In this document: positions 54,441 to 63,981 of the stretch, piece after piece
How the letters are laid out: each line of letters opens with the position of its first letter
How positions within the stretch are numbered: position 1 is the first letter of the stretch
Assembly (NCBI RefSeq): GCF_001593285.1
Contig: NZ_CP012529.1
Coordinates: 1,736,001 to 1,800,000 of the forward strand
Source of the DNA: Psychrobacter sp. P2G3
GTDB lineage: Bacteria; Pseudomonadota; Gammaproteobacteria; Pseudomonadales; Moraxellaceae
Direction of reading: 5' to 3'
DNA length: 64,000 bases
Translations under genes and position numbers: made by a program
The notes under the pieces: generated by a model
The model's input: only the letters and a program-made list of their open reading frames with translations
Told to the model about the DNA's origin: nothing
Databases searched by the model: none

Positions 54441-55325
54441 TTAGCGAGCTCCTACACGGCGCGACAGTTTCCACTGTACGATATTAATGGTCAATAAAAT
54501 CACAAATGAAATCAACAGCATAAATAATGCCACTGCCGAAGCGCCTTGAATATCAAATTGCTCAAGCTTACTGATAATAATAAGCGGTAAAATCTCAGAT
54601 TGCATTGGAATATTACCCGCGATAAAAATCACCGAACCATACTCACCAGTAGCACGAGCAAACATCATACCTGCACCCATCAGTAGTGCCGGTAGCAGTT
54701 CTGGTAAAATAACTTTGCGAAAGGTAGTAAAGCGATTCGCGCCTAATACCGCAGCAGCCTCTTCAAATTCAACTGACAACTCTGCTAATACTGGCTGCAC
54801 GGCACGGACAATAAACGGAAAACTAACCACGACTAAGGCGAGCCAAATACCTATAGGTGTAAAAGCTACCTGTATGTCGAACTTCTCAAACCATTGACCA
54901 ATTAGACCATTAGGTGCATAAAGAGTAGCAAGAGAAATACCTGTCACTGCGGTCGGTAGTGCAAATGGCAAATCTACTAAGGCATTAATCATTGACTTGC
55001 CCCAAAATTCATAACGTACCAACACCCACGCAACTAGCGTACCAAATACCATATTGGTCAACATCGCCAAGAAGGACATCCATAGGCTCAGCTTAATGGC
55101 AGCAGTTACTTGTGGCTGAGTAATAGTCTCCCAAAACCCAGTCCAGCCCATTTGTGTCGTAGTATAAGCCATCATTGCAAATGGAAGTACCACCAATAGT
55201 GATAAGCTAAAGACGGTAATGCCCATGCTCAGACCAAAACCTGGCAGCACATTGCGTTGACGCAAACGTGTCAGCCAACCTTTTTTATTAAGGGGTTTAC
55301 TGGCAGAAGGTGTTTTTGCACTCAT
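54441..55325 (-). CDS. cysT: sulfate importer permease CysT (CysU)
   Basis: 294 residues with about six membrane helices, the coupling loop EEAAAVLGANRFTTFRKVIL and the family segment RATGEYGSVIFIAGNIPMQS. It forms the permease with CysW. AGGA lies eight bases before ATG 55325. Its leader carries a 13-bp tandem repeat and a long hairpin, which separate it from the binding-protein genes upstream. Confidence 0.93.
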   Translation of the reverse strand: MSAKTPSASKPLNKKGWLTRLRQRNVLPGFGLSMGITVFSLSLLVVLPFAMMAYTTTQMGWTGFWETITQPQVTAAIKLSLWMSFLAMLTNMVFGTLVAWVLVRYEFWGKSMINALVDLPFALPTAVTGISLATLYAPNGLIGQWFEKFDIQVAFTPIGIWLALVVVSFPFIVRAVQPVLAELSVEFEEAAAVLGANRFTTFRKVILPELLPALLMGAGMMFARATGEYGSVIFIAGNIPMQSEILPLIIISKLEQFDIQGASAVALFMLLISFVILLTINIVQWKLSRRVGAR

Positions 55326-55350
55326 ATTGATGTCCTATTGTCTAACTAAT

Positions 55351-55398
55351 AGTACTTAGCGATAGTACTTAGTGACAGTACTTAGCAATGGCACTTAT
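55351..55398. repeat. 13-bp tandem repeat in the cysT leader
   Basis: AGTACTTAGCGAT, AGTACTTAGTGAC and AGTACTTAGCAAT begin at 55351, 55364 and 55377, and a fourth, degraded unit (GGCACTTATCGTA) follows. The array begins 26 bp upstream of the cysT start codon. Confidence 0.8.
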
Positions 55399-55443
55399 CG
55401 TAACGACCACGTTATATCGAATCTATTATTAGTCTGCTTACGG

Positions 55444-55480
55444 TATAAAGGACATAGCGCGGGCGGCCATGTCCTTTATA
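55444..55480. terminator. 12-bp stem-loop between sbp and cysT
   Basis: TATAAAGGACAT (55444-55455) is perfectly complementary to 55469-55480, with a GC-rich 13-nt loop. No T run follows on the minus strand. It could therefore act as an mRNA processing or stabilising stem that favours the binding-protein message over cysTWA, rather than as a full terminator. Confidence 0.6.
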
Positions 55481-55583
55481 TGATTGAACGCTAATCGACG
55501 AATTGCTTTGTTAGAAGCTACTGTACTTTCTAAGTCATACTTTTTAGCTAAGTAGCAGTTTTTTACAATGCCGTACTAGCTAG

Positions 55584-56687
55584 CTACTGTGGCGCATTAA
55601 TGGCTAGCTGATCGAATACCCCACCATCGCTGAAGTAAGTACCCATGATCTCATCCCATGTGCCAAATGCATCGTTAGGGCGGAAAGTTTCAACTGGTGG
55701 TAATTTGTCACCGTTTTTATCAAGGACGCTTTTCACACTAGGACGTAAATAGAGGTCTGCGGCCAATTGCTGAGCTGGCTCGCTCCATAAATAATCAAGA
55801 TATGCTTTTGCCGCGTCAGTCGTGCCTTTTTTGTCAGTAACAGACTTAACGATCGCAACAGGGCTTTCTGATTTGATAGAGTATTTGGGATAAACGATAT
55901 CAACTTGACCAGCACCAAAGTCAGTAGCGGCAAGGTTAGCTTCGTTTTCAAAGGTTACCAAGACATCGCCGATACCGCGCTGTACGAAAGTCGTCGTCGC
56001 TGCACGTCCGCCATTCTCGTAGACTTTGACATTCTTAAGCATGTCTTTTACGTAATTTTTGGCAGGAGTCTCTTCATTATTAAAGGCATGTAAACCATAA
56101 CCATAAGCCCCTAAAAATGCATAGCGGCCATTACCGGTCACTTTTGGGTTGGCCATGACAATCTCAACGCCGTCTTTGGTTAAATCTTCCCAATCATTAA
56201 TGCCTTTGGGATTGTCTTTACGTACTAAGAATACGATGGTGCTGGTAAAAGGTACGGCGTTATCAGGGAATTTGCTTTCCCAATCTGCTTCAACCAAGCC
56301 TTTTTTCTCAAGCAGCTCGATATCTGAGCCTTGGTTCATAGTAGCGACATCTGCTTGCAGACCGTTGGCAACAGACAATGCCTGTTTACTTGAGCCACCA
56401 TGTGACTGCTTAATTAGGATATTACTGTTTGGATTTTCAGCTTTATAATGCTCAACGAACAACGGGTTATAGCCTTTATAAAAATCACGTGCTACATCAT
56501 AAGAGACGTTTAGCAGCTCAATATCCTGACCCTCTGTGGTCGCTGCGGTGCCATCAGCATTAGTAGTAGTGTCTGCCTGCTCATTATTACTACAGCCAGC
56601 GATTCCAAGTGTGAGGGCAACGCCTGCGATACTTAAGACGCTAAGCGCTTTATTTTTATGTTGATAGCCTGCCGCGTAAGATGTCAT
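55584..56687 (-). CDS. sbp: sulfate/thiosulfate-binding lipoprotein
   Basis: 367 residues from ATG 56687 (GAGG five bases upstream; the frame is open to 56798). The signal peptide ends in a lipobox (LGIAGC), so the protein is tethered to the inner membrane and delivers sulfate to CysTW. The Sbp family text is clear: LLNVSYDVARDFYKGYNPLF, SHGGSSKQALSVANGLQADV, and PFTSTIVFLVRKDNPKGIND. A run of Thr and Ala residues follows the lipobox as a flexible tether. A second, similar gene lies 300 bp upstream. Confidence 0.93.
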   Translation of the reverse strand: MTSYAAGYQHKNKALSVLSIAGVALTLGIAGCSNNEQADTTTNADGTAATTEGQDIELLNVSYDVARDFYKGYNPLFVEHYKAENPNSNILIKQSHGGSSKQALSVANGLQADVATMNQGSDIELLEKKGLVEADWESKFPDNAVPFTSTIVFLVRKDNPKGINDWEDLTKDGVEIVMANPKVTGNGRYAFLGAYGYGLHAFNNEETPAKNYVKDMLKNVKVYENGGRAATTTFVQRGIGDVLVTFENEANLAATDFGAGQVDIVYPKYSIKSESPVAIVKSVTDKKGTTDAAKAYLDYLWSEPAQQLAADLYLRPSVKSVLDKNGDKLPPVETFRPNDAFGTWDEIMGTYFSDGGVFDQLAINAPQ

Positions 56688-56984
56688 AAATGCCTCAAAG
56701 ATGTTTGTTATGTAATGCAAGTATGCTAACAGTGCCAGCTTATTATGTTTAATGACTAATATGCGTATGTTATTGCCAAAATGGAATAACATACGCATCT
56801 AGTAAATCCACAAATATTTTAATTATTAGGACTTGCTGTGATAGATAACTATAAAGCCAAAGCTATCAATTACTTAGGTTTCATATGCTAGCAGGCACGC
56901 TGCACATTTTATAAATATGGAGCGCAATAATTCTCCAGCTGGCTATTCATATGACACTTTATAACTGTTTTATAATGGTGAGGC

Positions 56985-58124
56985 TTACTGCTCTGCCCGT
57001 GCCAACTGATCAAAAACTCCGCCATCGACAAAGAATTTATCCATAATTTGCTCCCATGACCCAAAGACGGCTATTGGCTCAAAAGTATTGATATCAGGTA
57101 GGGTATCTTTATGCGCGGAGAGGACGGCTTTATCACTGGGACGTAGATACATCTGCGCCATTAATTCCTGTGCAGGCTTATCCCATAAACCTTTTAGGTA
57201 AGTGTTTGCTGCATCTGCATTACCATTTTTTTCAGTAACGGTATTGACCACAGCGACTGGATTATTGATGGTAATAGAGTAGCTTGGATAAATAAGCTCA
57301 GTCTGCCCTTTAGCGTATTTTTTGGTGACTAAATGCGCCTCATTTTCCGTAGTAATCAGTACATCCCCTAGCCCGCGCTGGGTAAAGCTGGTCGTTGCGG
57401 CACGTGCGCCATTGTCATAAGTAACCACGTTTGCCAGTACCTTTTTAATAAAGTCATCAGTCTTAGCTGGACTTTGTACGCTTTCTTTAAATTGATGCAG
57501 TCCATAGCCATATGCTCCTAAAAAGGCATAGCGAGCGGTACCACTTGTTTTTGGGTTTGGCATTACTACATCAACATCATTACGCGCTAGATCTTGCCAA
57601 TCTTGAATATTTTTTGGATTACCATCGCGCACCAATAACACCATGGTACTGGTATAAGGGACGGCATTGTTTGGTAATGCTTGCTGCCAATTAGTGCCCA
57701 CCAAGCCTTTTTCGACCAGTAAATTCATGTCAGTCGCTTGGTTTAGGGTCACCACATCCGCTTGTAAGCCATTAGCGACAGATAGCGCTTGTTTGCTGGA
57801 GCCACCGTGCGACTGGTTGATGTTCACTTTACTGTTTGGATGTTTAACCTGATAAGCACTACTAAATAGCGTATTGTATTCTTTATAAAAATCGCGTGAC
57901 ACATCATAAGAGACATTCAAAAGGCTAATGTTTTTCGCATCGCCTGCTGATTTTTCTGCATCGTTTTGAGTCGCCTGTGTCGGGCTACAGCCTGTCATTA
58001 ATATCAGCGCTGTAAATACGCTACCTATCATTAAAGTACGCGGCAGCATATTTTTCTGAGCGCGCGTGACATTATGTTTGCTACGAGACGATAAGGTGTT
58101 GATAGTTTCGGTAATCAGTTGCAT
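56985..58124 (-). CDS. sbp: second sulfate/thiosulfate-binding lipoprotein
   Basis: 379 residues, a paralogue of the downstream Sbp with the same landmarks (LLNVSYDVSRDFYKEYNTLF, SHGGSSKQALSVANGLQADV). The lipobox is LMTGC within the signal peptide. The N-terminal part before the signal peptide (about 30 residues) is long, and the internal MLPRTLMIG methionine is an alternative start. The sequences diverge mainly in the C-terminal half, which may mean a different preference (sulfate, thiosulfate or another oxyanion). It is the first gene of the uptake cluster. Confidence 0.92.
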   Translation of the reverse strand: MQLITETINTLSSRSKHNVTRAQKNMLPRTLMIGSVFTALILMTGCSPTQATQNDAEKSAGDAKNISLLNVSYDVSRDFYKEYNTLFSSAYQVKHPNSKVNINQSHGGSSKQALSVANGLQADVVTLNQATDMNLLVEKGLVGTNWQQALPNNAVPYTSTMVLLVRDGNPKNIQDWQDLARNDVDVVMPNPKTSGTARYAFLGAYGYGLHQFKESVQSPAKTDDFIKKVLANVVTYDNGARAATTSFTQRGLGDVLITTENEAHLVTKKYAKGQTELIYPSYSITINNPVAVVNTVTEKNGNADAANTYLKGLWDKPAQELMAQMYLRPSDKAVLSAHKDTLPDINTFEPIAVFGSWEQIMDKFFVDGGVFDQLARAEQ

Positions 58125-58468
58125 GGTAGTTCTCTGCAGAATTGGAGAATTGAATGAAGGTTTATTTTTATTAAAGTATTAAGTGGAGCAGATATAGATA
58201 AGAATTATGTGAGGATTGAAGCTATGCTAGCAGCTTGTTTGTTGAGCGCTTAGTGACAATTAGGCTTATCGAGTGATGAACTTGGCATAAGTAAGCGGTT
58301 TAACGGTTCTATAGTAGGTAAGTTTACGTAACGTTTATCCTATAAGGCAATGAGAGAGTTCTGTTATAGACTGTGGCATACTCTAATTATCAAGCGCAAA
58401 CTATTAAGCGCACAGTCACGGCCTACCATATGTCGTCTACCATCTATTAATACCAAGGAGTCCCCTCT
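58125..58468. other. divergent promoter region, sbp / exported protein
   Basis: A non-coding interval of about 340 bp that should hold the promoter of the sulfate-uptake cluster on the minus strand, including any CysB site, and that of the small exported protein on the plus strand. No motif is clear enough to place. Confidence 0.35.
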
Positions 58469-58987
58469 ATGATTAACTACCAACGCCAGCGCTCATTATT
58501 TTCTGTTGCAGCACTGTTTTTTGCTACCACTGCCTTCGCTACCGTAACGGGTTGTAGCTACAGTAATGATGCACATGCTGAACGCGTAGCGAAGAGTGCT
58601 ACCGTTATTCAAACGCCTGCTGTACAAAAGGTCGTTGGTGATTATGCTTCTTCAGGTTATGACAAACGGGCGCAAGGTAATGATTGGGTGGGAGTTATGG
58701 TACGGGCAGATGACAGCGACCAGATTAATATCAAAGTACGCGCTCGTAGCGATGTTAAAAAACCAACCTGCCATTTTGATGGTCAGGCGACTTTGATGGG
58801 TCAAGATAAAGCGCACGGCGTTATCTTTCAAACGACCGTTAATGACAGTATGGCTTTTTTTCAATTTAAAGATGGTCAGCTAACTATTGATAGTCAAGAT
58901 AAGTACGCACTGAATCAATTTTGTTCTGGTGGCGGTACGCTAGTTGGCGACTATAAGAAGCTTTCGAGTAATTTAGAGCTAACCTAA
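58469..58987 (+). CDS. small exported protein, possible lipoprotein
   Basis: 172 residues. The N-terminus is a signal peptide (SLFSVAALFFATTAFATVTG) followed by Cys29, which could be a lipoprotein cysteine (VTGC). The mature part, with DDSDQINIKVRARSDVKKPT, CHFDGQATLMGQDKAHGV and a final CSGGG segment, is predicted to be mainly beta strands, with two cysteines that may pair. I do not recognise the family. AAGGAG stands before the ATG. A terminator follows. Confidence 0.65.
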   Translation: MINYQRQRSLFSVAALFFATTAFATVTGCSYSNDAHAERVAKSATVIQTPAVQKVVGDYASSGYDKRAQGNDWVGVMVRADDSDQINIKVRARSDVKKPTCHFDGQATLMGQDKAHGVIFQTTVNDSMAFFQFKDGQLTIDSQDKYALNQFCSGGGTLVGDYKKLSSNLELT

Positions 58988-59043
58988 ACGCATTATTTTT
59001 AAATGTTTGGTCTTCAGGTATAAAAAAATCATGCATAAAAAAA

Positions 59044-59073
59044 GTGGTAGATTTTGGGTCTACCACCTTTTTT
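59044..59073 (+). terminator. terminator after the exported protein gene
   Basis: GTGGTAGA (59044-59051) pairs with TCTACCAC (59059-59066), followed by C and six T, with an A run on the left. It lies about 55 bp past the stop codon. Confidence 0.9.
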
Positions 59074-59254
59074 ATACACACTCTTTTTTATATATAGTCG
59101 ATACTAAATAAAATAGATACACTGCATGAATTCGCTAGACTGGTACAAATTTTTCTTGCGTGCTGTGCCTGCGCAGACAGAGGCTGCAAAAAATTTATCC
59201 CAGTCTCGCTGTATCTTTTTTATTTTGCAATTTTATCAACGATAAAAATACTAC

Positions 59255-60508
59255 CTATACCGCAGATGCACCAGTCAATTTGACCTCAGCACGTTCCTCT
59301 TTTGCGATACCCGCATAGTAATTGCGTAAAATCTCTAGCACCTCAGGACGGCTAAAGTTCTCTGGTACTTCCTCATCTTCTGATAGCGCTTTACGCAGCT
59401 TGGTACCTGATACTTTGACATGCTCAGATGCTTCATGCGGGCACGTTTTATCTGAAGCCATGGCATTACAAGCATTACACCAAAACGTCCAGCCAATTTT
59501 TAGCGGTTGAGTAATGAGATCGTCTTTACCGACATATTCAAAGATAGTTTGCGCGTCAAACGCACCATAATAATCACCAACACCGGCATGGTCACGTCCA
59601 ACAATCAGATGGCTACAACCATAATTTTGACGGAATACGGCATGCAATAGCGCCTCACGTGGTCCGGCATAACGCATATCGAGCGGATAGCCTGCCTGAA
59701 TAACAGTATCTTGTCTAAAGTAATTATCAATCAAGGTTTTGATGGCTTCTTGACGCACGTCAGCTGGGATATCACCTGGCTTTAATGCCCCTAGCAATGA
59801 ATGAATCAACACTCCATCGCAGATTTCAATGGCAATCTTGGCAAGGTATTCGTGTGAGCGGTGCATTGGATTACGCGTTTGGAAGGCGGCGACTGTTTTC
59901 CACCCTTTAGCGTCCAAAATCTCACGTGTCTCAGCAGGGGTTTTATAAATCTCTGGATATAAGGTTGGGAACTCGCCTTCGCTTAGCACTTCGACGCTAC
60001 CTGCAATGTTTACTTCACCTTGGTTTAGTACTTGCTGTACGCCCGGATGTTCGCTATCAGTGGTGGTAAAGACTTGCTGACACTCATGTTCTTTATCGAT
60101 GGTATAAGTCTCTTCTACCGTCAAGATGCCCATAATCTCACCATCTTGGGCGACTAACGCGACTTTATCACCTTGGTTTAGGCTGTCGGCAGTCGCTTTA
60201 GGCGCTGACAAAGTGATGGGAATCGGCCAAAACAAGCCAGTATTATCACCACTTTGCAGACGCATGTTATCAACGACTCCTTGCCAATCCGCTTGGTTCA
60301 TAAAACCATTCAATGGGGTAAAACCGCCAATACCCAACATAATCAAATCGCCACGCTCACGTGAGCTCAGAGTAATCGTCGGTAAGGTGCTGGCAAGTTT
60401 CAACGCTTGCTTGCGAGCATCACCTGTTAATAGTAACGGCTTAAGATCGCTGCTACCGTGCGGCGGAACAAGTTTTGATGATTGTTGATTATGGGCTGTA
60501 GATGTCAT
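59255..60508 (-). CDS. sat: ATP sulfurylase, Sat type
   Basis: 417 residues of the homomeric dissimilatory/fungal-type ATP sulfurylase, used here for assimilation in place of CysDN. It makes APS from sulfate and ATP. Active-site segments are [13 protein letters not shown] (from about residue 210) and [18 protein letters not shown] zinc-type cysteine cluster is suggested by [14 protein letters not shown] near the C-terminus. There is no APS kinase domain at the end. It is divergent from cysI across a 258-bp promoter region. Confidence 0.94.
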   Translation of the reverse strand: MTSTAHNQQSSKLVPPHGSSDLKPLLLTGDARKQALKLASTLPTITLSSRERGDLIMLGIGGFTPLNGFMNQADWQGVVDNMRLQSGDNTGLFWPIPITLSAPKATADSLNQGDKVALVAQDGEIMGILTVEETYTIDKEHECQQVFTTTDSEHPGVQQVLNQGEVNIAGSVEVLSEGEFPTLYPEIYKTPAETREILDAKGWKTVAAFQTRNPMHRSHEYLAKIAIEICDGVLIHSLLGALKPGDIPADVRQEAIKTLIDNYFRQDTVIQAGYPLDMRYAGPREALLHAVFRQNYGCSHLIVGRDHAGVGDYYGAFDAQTIFEYVGKDDLITQPLKIGWTFWCNACNAMASDKTCPHEASEHVKVSGTKLRKALSEDEEVPENFSRPEVLEILRNYYAGIAKEERAEVKLTGASAV

Positions 60509-60766
60509 ATTGATTTAGAGCCTTTATAGGTAGGGATGAAATAAGTAGTAATAAATTTGATAAACATAGGCTACCTAACTTTCTTTATGAAAATTTATGC
60601 TGTGTTTGGATATGGATATGACTTAAAGGAATTTATGTTTAAAGGCGTAAACTTATATGATAGTGAAATTACATTGTTTGCACCGCGATTAGCCATAAGA
60701 TTTATCACACACGCAAATCATTTTCGTTGCTGCTTTTAAGACTAAAAACAAAATTGAGATTACGTC
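60509..60766. promoter_or_regulatory. divergent sat/cysI control region
   Basis: A 258-bp region between divergent sulfur genes, the expected place for a CysB-type regulator. It is AT-rich. No operator is confidently visible. Confidence 0.4.
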
Positions 60767-62458
60767 ATGTATCAATATAATTACGCTGACCAGACCTTGG
60801 TAGAGGAACGAGTCGCCCAATTTCGCGACCAAACCGAGCGGTTTTTGGCAGGCGAGCTGCCAGAAGAGCAATTTTTGCCGCTGCGTTTGCAGAACGGCCT
60901 CTATATCCAACGTTATGCGCCAATGTTGCGTATTGCCATTCCTTATGGGTTACTTGCCAGCTATCAATTGCGTAAATTGGCTGAAATTACCCGTAAATAT
61001 GACAAAGGCTACGGGCACTTTACTACCCGTACCAATATTCAGCTAAATTGGCCAAAGCTAGAAGATGTGCCAGACATCTTGGCGGAGCTGGCCTCGGTAC
61101 AGATGCACTCAATACAAACTTCTGGTAACTGTATTCGTAATACCACGACTGATCCTTATGCCGGTATTCATCAAAATGAGATTGCCGATCCACGTCCCTA
61201 CTGCGAAATTATTCGCCAGTGGTCGACTTTTCATCCTGAGTTTGCTTTTTTACCACGTAAATTTAAGATTGCTGTGATCGGCACCGATGAGGACCGCGCA
61301 GCGACGCAAGTGCATGATGTTGGTCTGCACCTTAAGAAAAATGAAGATGGTGAGCTTGGCTTTGAAGTCTTGGTCGGCGGCGGTCTCGGTCGTATTCCAG
61401 TCCTTGGTAAAGTGATCAATAAGTTTTTGCCACGTCAGCATCTGCTTAGCTATTTAGACGCCATCTTGCGTGTCTATAATCTACATGGTCGCCGTGATAA
61501 AGGTAGCAAGTACAAATCACGAATTAAAATCTTGGTCGATACCTTAGGCGGCCCTGCGTTTGCTAAATTGGTCGATGCCGAATGGGAAGCGCATACCAAA
61601 GACGGGCCACTGACGCTGACGGATGCAAACTTTGAGACTGCTACCAGCTTCTTTAGTGAGCCTGATTATGTAGCCTTTGATGCGCTACAAGCACAGTCCG
61701 ATCTACAGCAGCAATTAAGCGCTGATAAAGACTTTGCCAATTGGTATAACCAAAATACCGTGGCACATAAAGTTGCCGGTTATCGGGCGGTGGTAATTTC
61801 TCTCAAAGCAGGCTTGGTCGATGGCAAGTATGTACCATCTGGTGATGTCAGCGAATCGCAGATGGATGCGCTTGCTGACCTTTCTGACAAGTATAGCTTT
61901 GGTGAGCTGCGCGGCACGTATCAGCAAAATCTGGTATTCGCTGACGTGCAAACCAACCAGTTGTACGAGCTATGGCAACAGCTGGCTAAGCTACATTTAG
62001 CTCGCGCCAATATCAATACTTTAACCGACATGATCGTCTGCCCTGGTTGGGATTACTGCTCGCTAGCCAATGCCACCACGCACAACATCGCCGAACAAAT
62101 CGAGAAGCAGTTTAGCGATCTTGATTACCTGTATGATCTTGGCGATATCCGCCTGAATATGTCCGGCTGTATCAATGCCTGCGCGCACCATCATACCGGT
62201 GATATCGGTATCTTAGGTGTCGATAAAAAGGGTGAAAACTGGTATCAAATCAGCCTCGGCGGCAACTCGAGTAATGATGCCAAGCTTGGCAAAATACTAG
62301 GCCGTTCCGTACCTACTGAAGCGGTTGCTGATACCATTCAAAAGATCGTTGACGTTTATGTCGATCTGCGTGCTACCACCGATAATGATGTTGAAAGCTT
62401 TGGCGAATTGGTCGAGCGCGTCGGCATTGATCCCTTTAAGGAGAAGGTCTATGGCTAA
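60767..62458 (+). CDS. cysI: sulfite reductase hemoprotein (CysI/NirA type)
   Basis: 563 residues of the siroheme/[4Fe-4S] sulfite-nitrite reductase family. It reduces sulfite to sulfide with six electrons. The four cluster cysteines are visible as Cys425 and Cys431 (CPGWDYCSLA) and Cys468 and Cys472 (SGCINACAHHH). The two ferredoxin-like half domains are clear, the first with HFTTRTNIQLNW. The electron donor is probably a ferredoxin or flavoprotein, since no cysJ is present. Its last codons overlap the DUF934 gene by 8 bp. Confidence 0.92.
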   Translation: MYQYNYADQTLVEERVAQFRDQTERFLAGELPEEQFLPLRLQNGLYIQRYAPMLRIAIPYGLLASYQLRKLAEITRKYDKGYGHFTTRTNIQLNWPKLEDVPDILAELASVQMHSIQTSGNCIRNTTTDPYAGIHQNEIADPRPYCEIIRQWSTFHPEFAFLPRKFKIAVIGTDEDRAATQVHDVGLHLKKNEDGELGFEVLVGGGLGRIPVLGKVINKFLPRQHLLSYLDAILRVYNLHGRRDKGSKYKSRIKILVDTLGGPAFAKLVDAEWEAHTKDGPLTLTDANFETATSFFSEPDYVAFDALQAQSDLQQQLSADKDFANWYNQNTVAHKVAGYRAVVISLKAGLVDGKYVPSGDVSESQMDALADLSDKYSFGELRGTYQQNLVFADVQTNQLYELWQQLAKLHLARANINTLTDMIVCPGWDYCSLANATTHNIAEQIEKQFSDLDYLYDLGDIRLNMSGCINACAHHHTGDIGILGVDKKGENWYQISLGGNSSNDAKLGKILGRSVPTEAVADTIQKIVDVYVDLRATTDNDVESFGELVERVGIDPFKEKVYG

Positions 62459-63053
62459 TCACCACATTTTGGATAGTCACGGCGTCGATATTAGCCATAA
62501 AGATAGCTGGCATGCGTTAACCACTGATACGTTACCAGATGGTATTGCCTCGATAGACCTCACGTTACTTGAGCTGCTGCAAAGACAGGAAAAACCTGAC
62601 GTCCTAGTACCACTCGCTGATTTATTGGACGGTTCAGGGGCGCTGGCAAGTGGTTTGGTCAAAGAGGTGTATGAGCTGATCGTTCAGCATAGTAGCCGTC
62701 TTGGATTATGGGTGACCGCTGATACGGATGCGAATGCATTGACCGCGCTCAAGGAGCTATTATTAAAGCAGGCACTCATCGTCATTCATGTCCCCAAATT
62801 CGCTGATGGACGCAACTTTAGCTTCGCTCAAACGCTACGTCAAATGGGCTATCAAGGTGAGATTCGTGTCGCTGGTGAGTTTGGTCGTGATCAAATTGCT
62901 TATCTATTACGCGTAGGTGTTGACAGCTTTGTGCTCAGTGAGCATGACATGCAACCAGACTCTAAGTTTAGTATTGACCAAGCGTTTACTGCCCTTGCTA
63001 GCAGTTATGACGGTCGCAACGCCGCTGACTTACCGATGTTTGCGGGTGCTTAG
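62451..63053 (+). CDS. DUF934 protein, sulfite reductase partner
   Basis: 200 residues from ATG 62451, preceded by AAGGAGAAGG. The ATG lies within the end of cysI, so translation is coupled. The protein has the DUF934 pattern, with VLVPLADLLDGSGALASGLV and, near the end, FSFAQTLRQMGYQGEIRVAG and LLRVGVDSFVLS. The family is almost always found beside cysI and is believed to help sulfite reduction, but its biochemical role is not settled. There is no cysteine cluster and no membrane segment. Confidence 0.88.
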   Translation: MANHHILDSHGVDISHKDSWHALTTDTLPDGIASIDLTLLELLQRQEKPDVLVPLADLLDGSGALASGLVKEVYELIVQHSSRLGLWVTADTDANALTALKELLLKQALIVIHVPKFADGRNFSFAQTLRQMGYQGEIRVAGEFGRDQIAYLLRVGVDSFVLSEHDMQPDSKFSIDQAFTALASSYDGRNAADLPMFAGA

Positions 63054-63126
63054 TTTTTGTTAATCATTCATTTATTAATTTTTTTCTAAATTCTTTGTTA
63101 AATCAATCCTATTTAAGGAACGTATT

Positions 63127-63765
63127 ATGAGCCAGTTACACCCAAATCTAGATATCGACCAAGCTAACCAAGACCTGCAAGGCAAATCACCAGAAGAAAT
63201 CGTGGCATGGGCACTGACACAAGCTAAAAACCCAATTATCACCACTAACTTCCGTCCTTACGAGTCAGCTATCTTGCATTTGGTCGCTAAGCAGCGCCCT
63301 GACATTACGGTACTGTGGGTAGATTCAGGCTACAACACTGACGCGACATATCAATTTGCCAATAAAGTCATCCGTGATTTAAACTTAAACGTCATCACTT
63401 ATATTCCTAAGCAAACGGCTGCCTATCGTGACGCGACCATGAACGGTATCCCAGGCATTGATAATCCGCAGCATGATGAATTCACGGATCAAGTAAAACT
63501 TGAGCCATTTCGCCGTGCACTAGATGAACTAAAGCCTGACGTATGGTTTAACGCCATTCGTAAAGATCAAACGGAATTCCGCCAAGGTCTTGATGTTCTT
63601 AGCTTATCAAAAGATGGCGTGTTAAAAGTAGCGCCTTTATTTGAAAAAACAGACGCTGATTTAGATGTGTATCTTGAAGAGCATAATTTGCCAAATGAGT
63701 TTGATTACTTTGATCCGACTAAGGTAGAAGAAAGCCGTGAGTGTGGTTTGCATACGCAGCTGTAG
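63127..63765 (+). CDS. cysH: adenylylsulfate/PAPS reductase family protein, short single-cysteine form
   Basis: 212 residues. It ends with the thioredoxin-dependent active-site motif RECGLH, carrying the only cysteine of the protein. The N-terminal part has the nucleotide-binding pattern TTNFRPYESAILHLV followed by VLWVDSGYNTDATYQF. The CC and CxxC cysteines that bind [4Fe-4S] in APS-specific reductases are missing, so it should use PAPS. It is about 30 residues shorter than Escherichia coli CysH and lacks most of the segment before the final active-site motif. AAGGA precedes ATG 63127. It probably belongs to the cysI transcript. Confidence 0.85.
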   Translation: MSQLHPNLDIDQANQDLQGKSPEEIVAWALTQAKNPIITTNFRPYESAILHLVAKQRPDITVLWVDSGYNTDATYQFANKVIRDLNLNVITYIPKQTAAYRDATMNGIPGIDNPQHDEFTDQVKLEPFRRALDELKPDVWFNAIRKDQTEFRQGLDVLSLSKDGVLKVAPLFEKTDADLDVYLEEHNLPNEFDYFDPTKVEESRECGLHTQL

Positions 63766-63792
63766 TCAAGCGTTGCAATGACCCATGATGTT

Positions 63793-63826
63793 AAAACCCC
63801 TCTTACACTTACGTAAGAGGGGTTTT
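63793..63826 (+). terminator. terminator after cysH
   Basis: AAAACCCCTCTTAC (63793-63806) is perfectly complementary over 14 bp to 63813-63826, with a 6-nt loop and a T run, 28 bp past the cysH stop codon. Confidence 0.93.
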
Positions 63827-63828
63827 TT

Positions 63829-63981
63829 ATGATAAATATTTTCCTAATTACTCTCGTCCCTATTCCCTTTCCTGTCAAAACACGCCTTTATCATGACAAA
63901 AACGAATATGCTAATGCCAATTCACTACGTGAGCGCATGCCTGTGATACCTCATAATGGTGGCATATCTTACATTGAATGA
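63829..63981 (+). pseudogene. 50-codon open frame, possible transposase remnant
   Basis: It begins inside the T run of the cysH terminator and has no ribosome site. The stretch YHDKNEYANANSLRERMPVI followed by PHNGG faintly resembles the DK-x-YD-A-xxLRE-...-VIPH segment of IS5-like DDE transposases, with a small deletion. It is not convincing as a functional gene. An alternative is chance coding. Confidence 0.25.
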
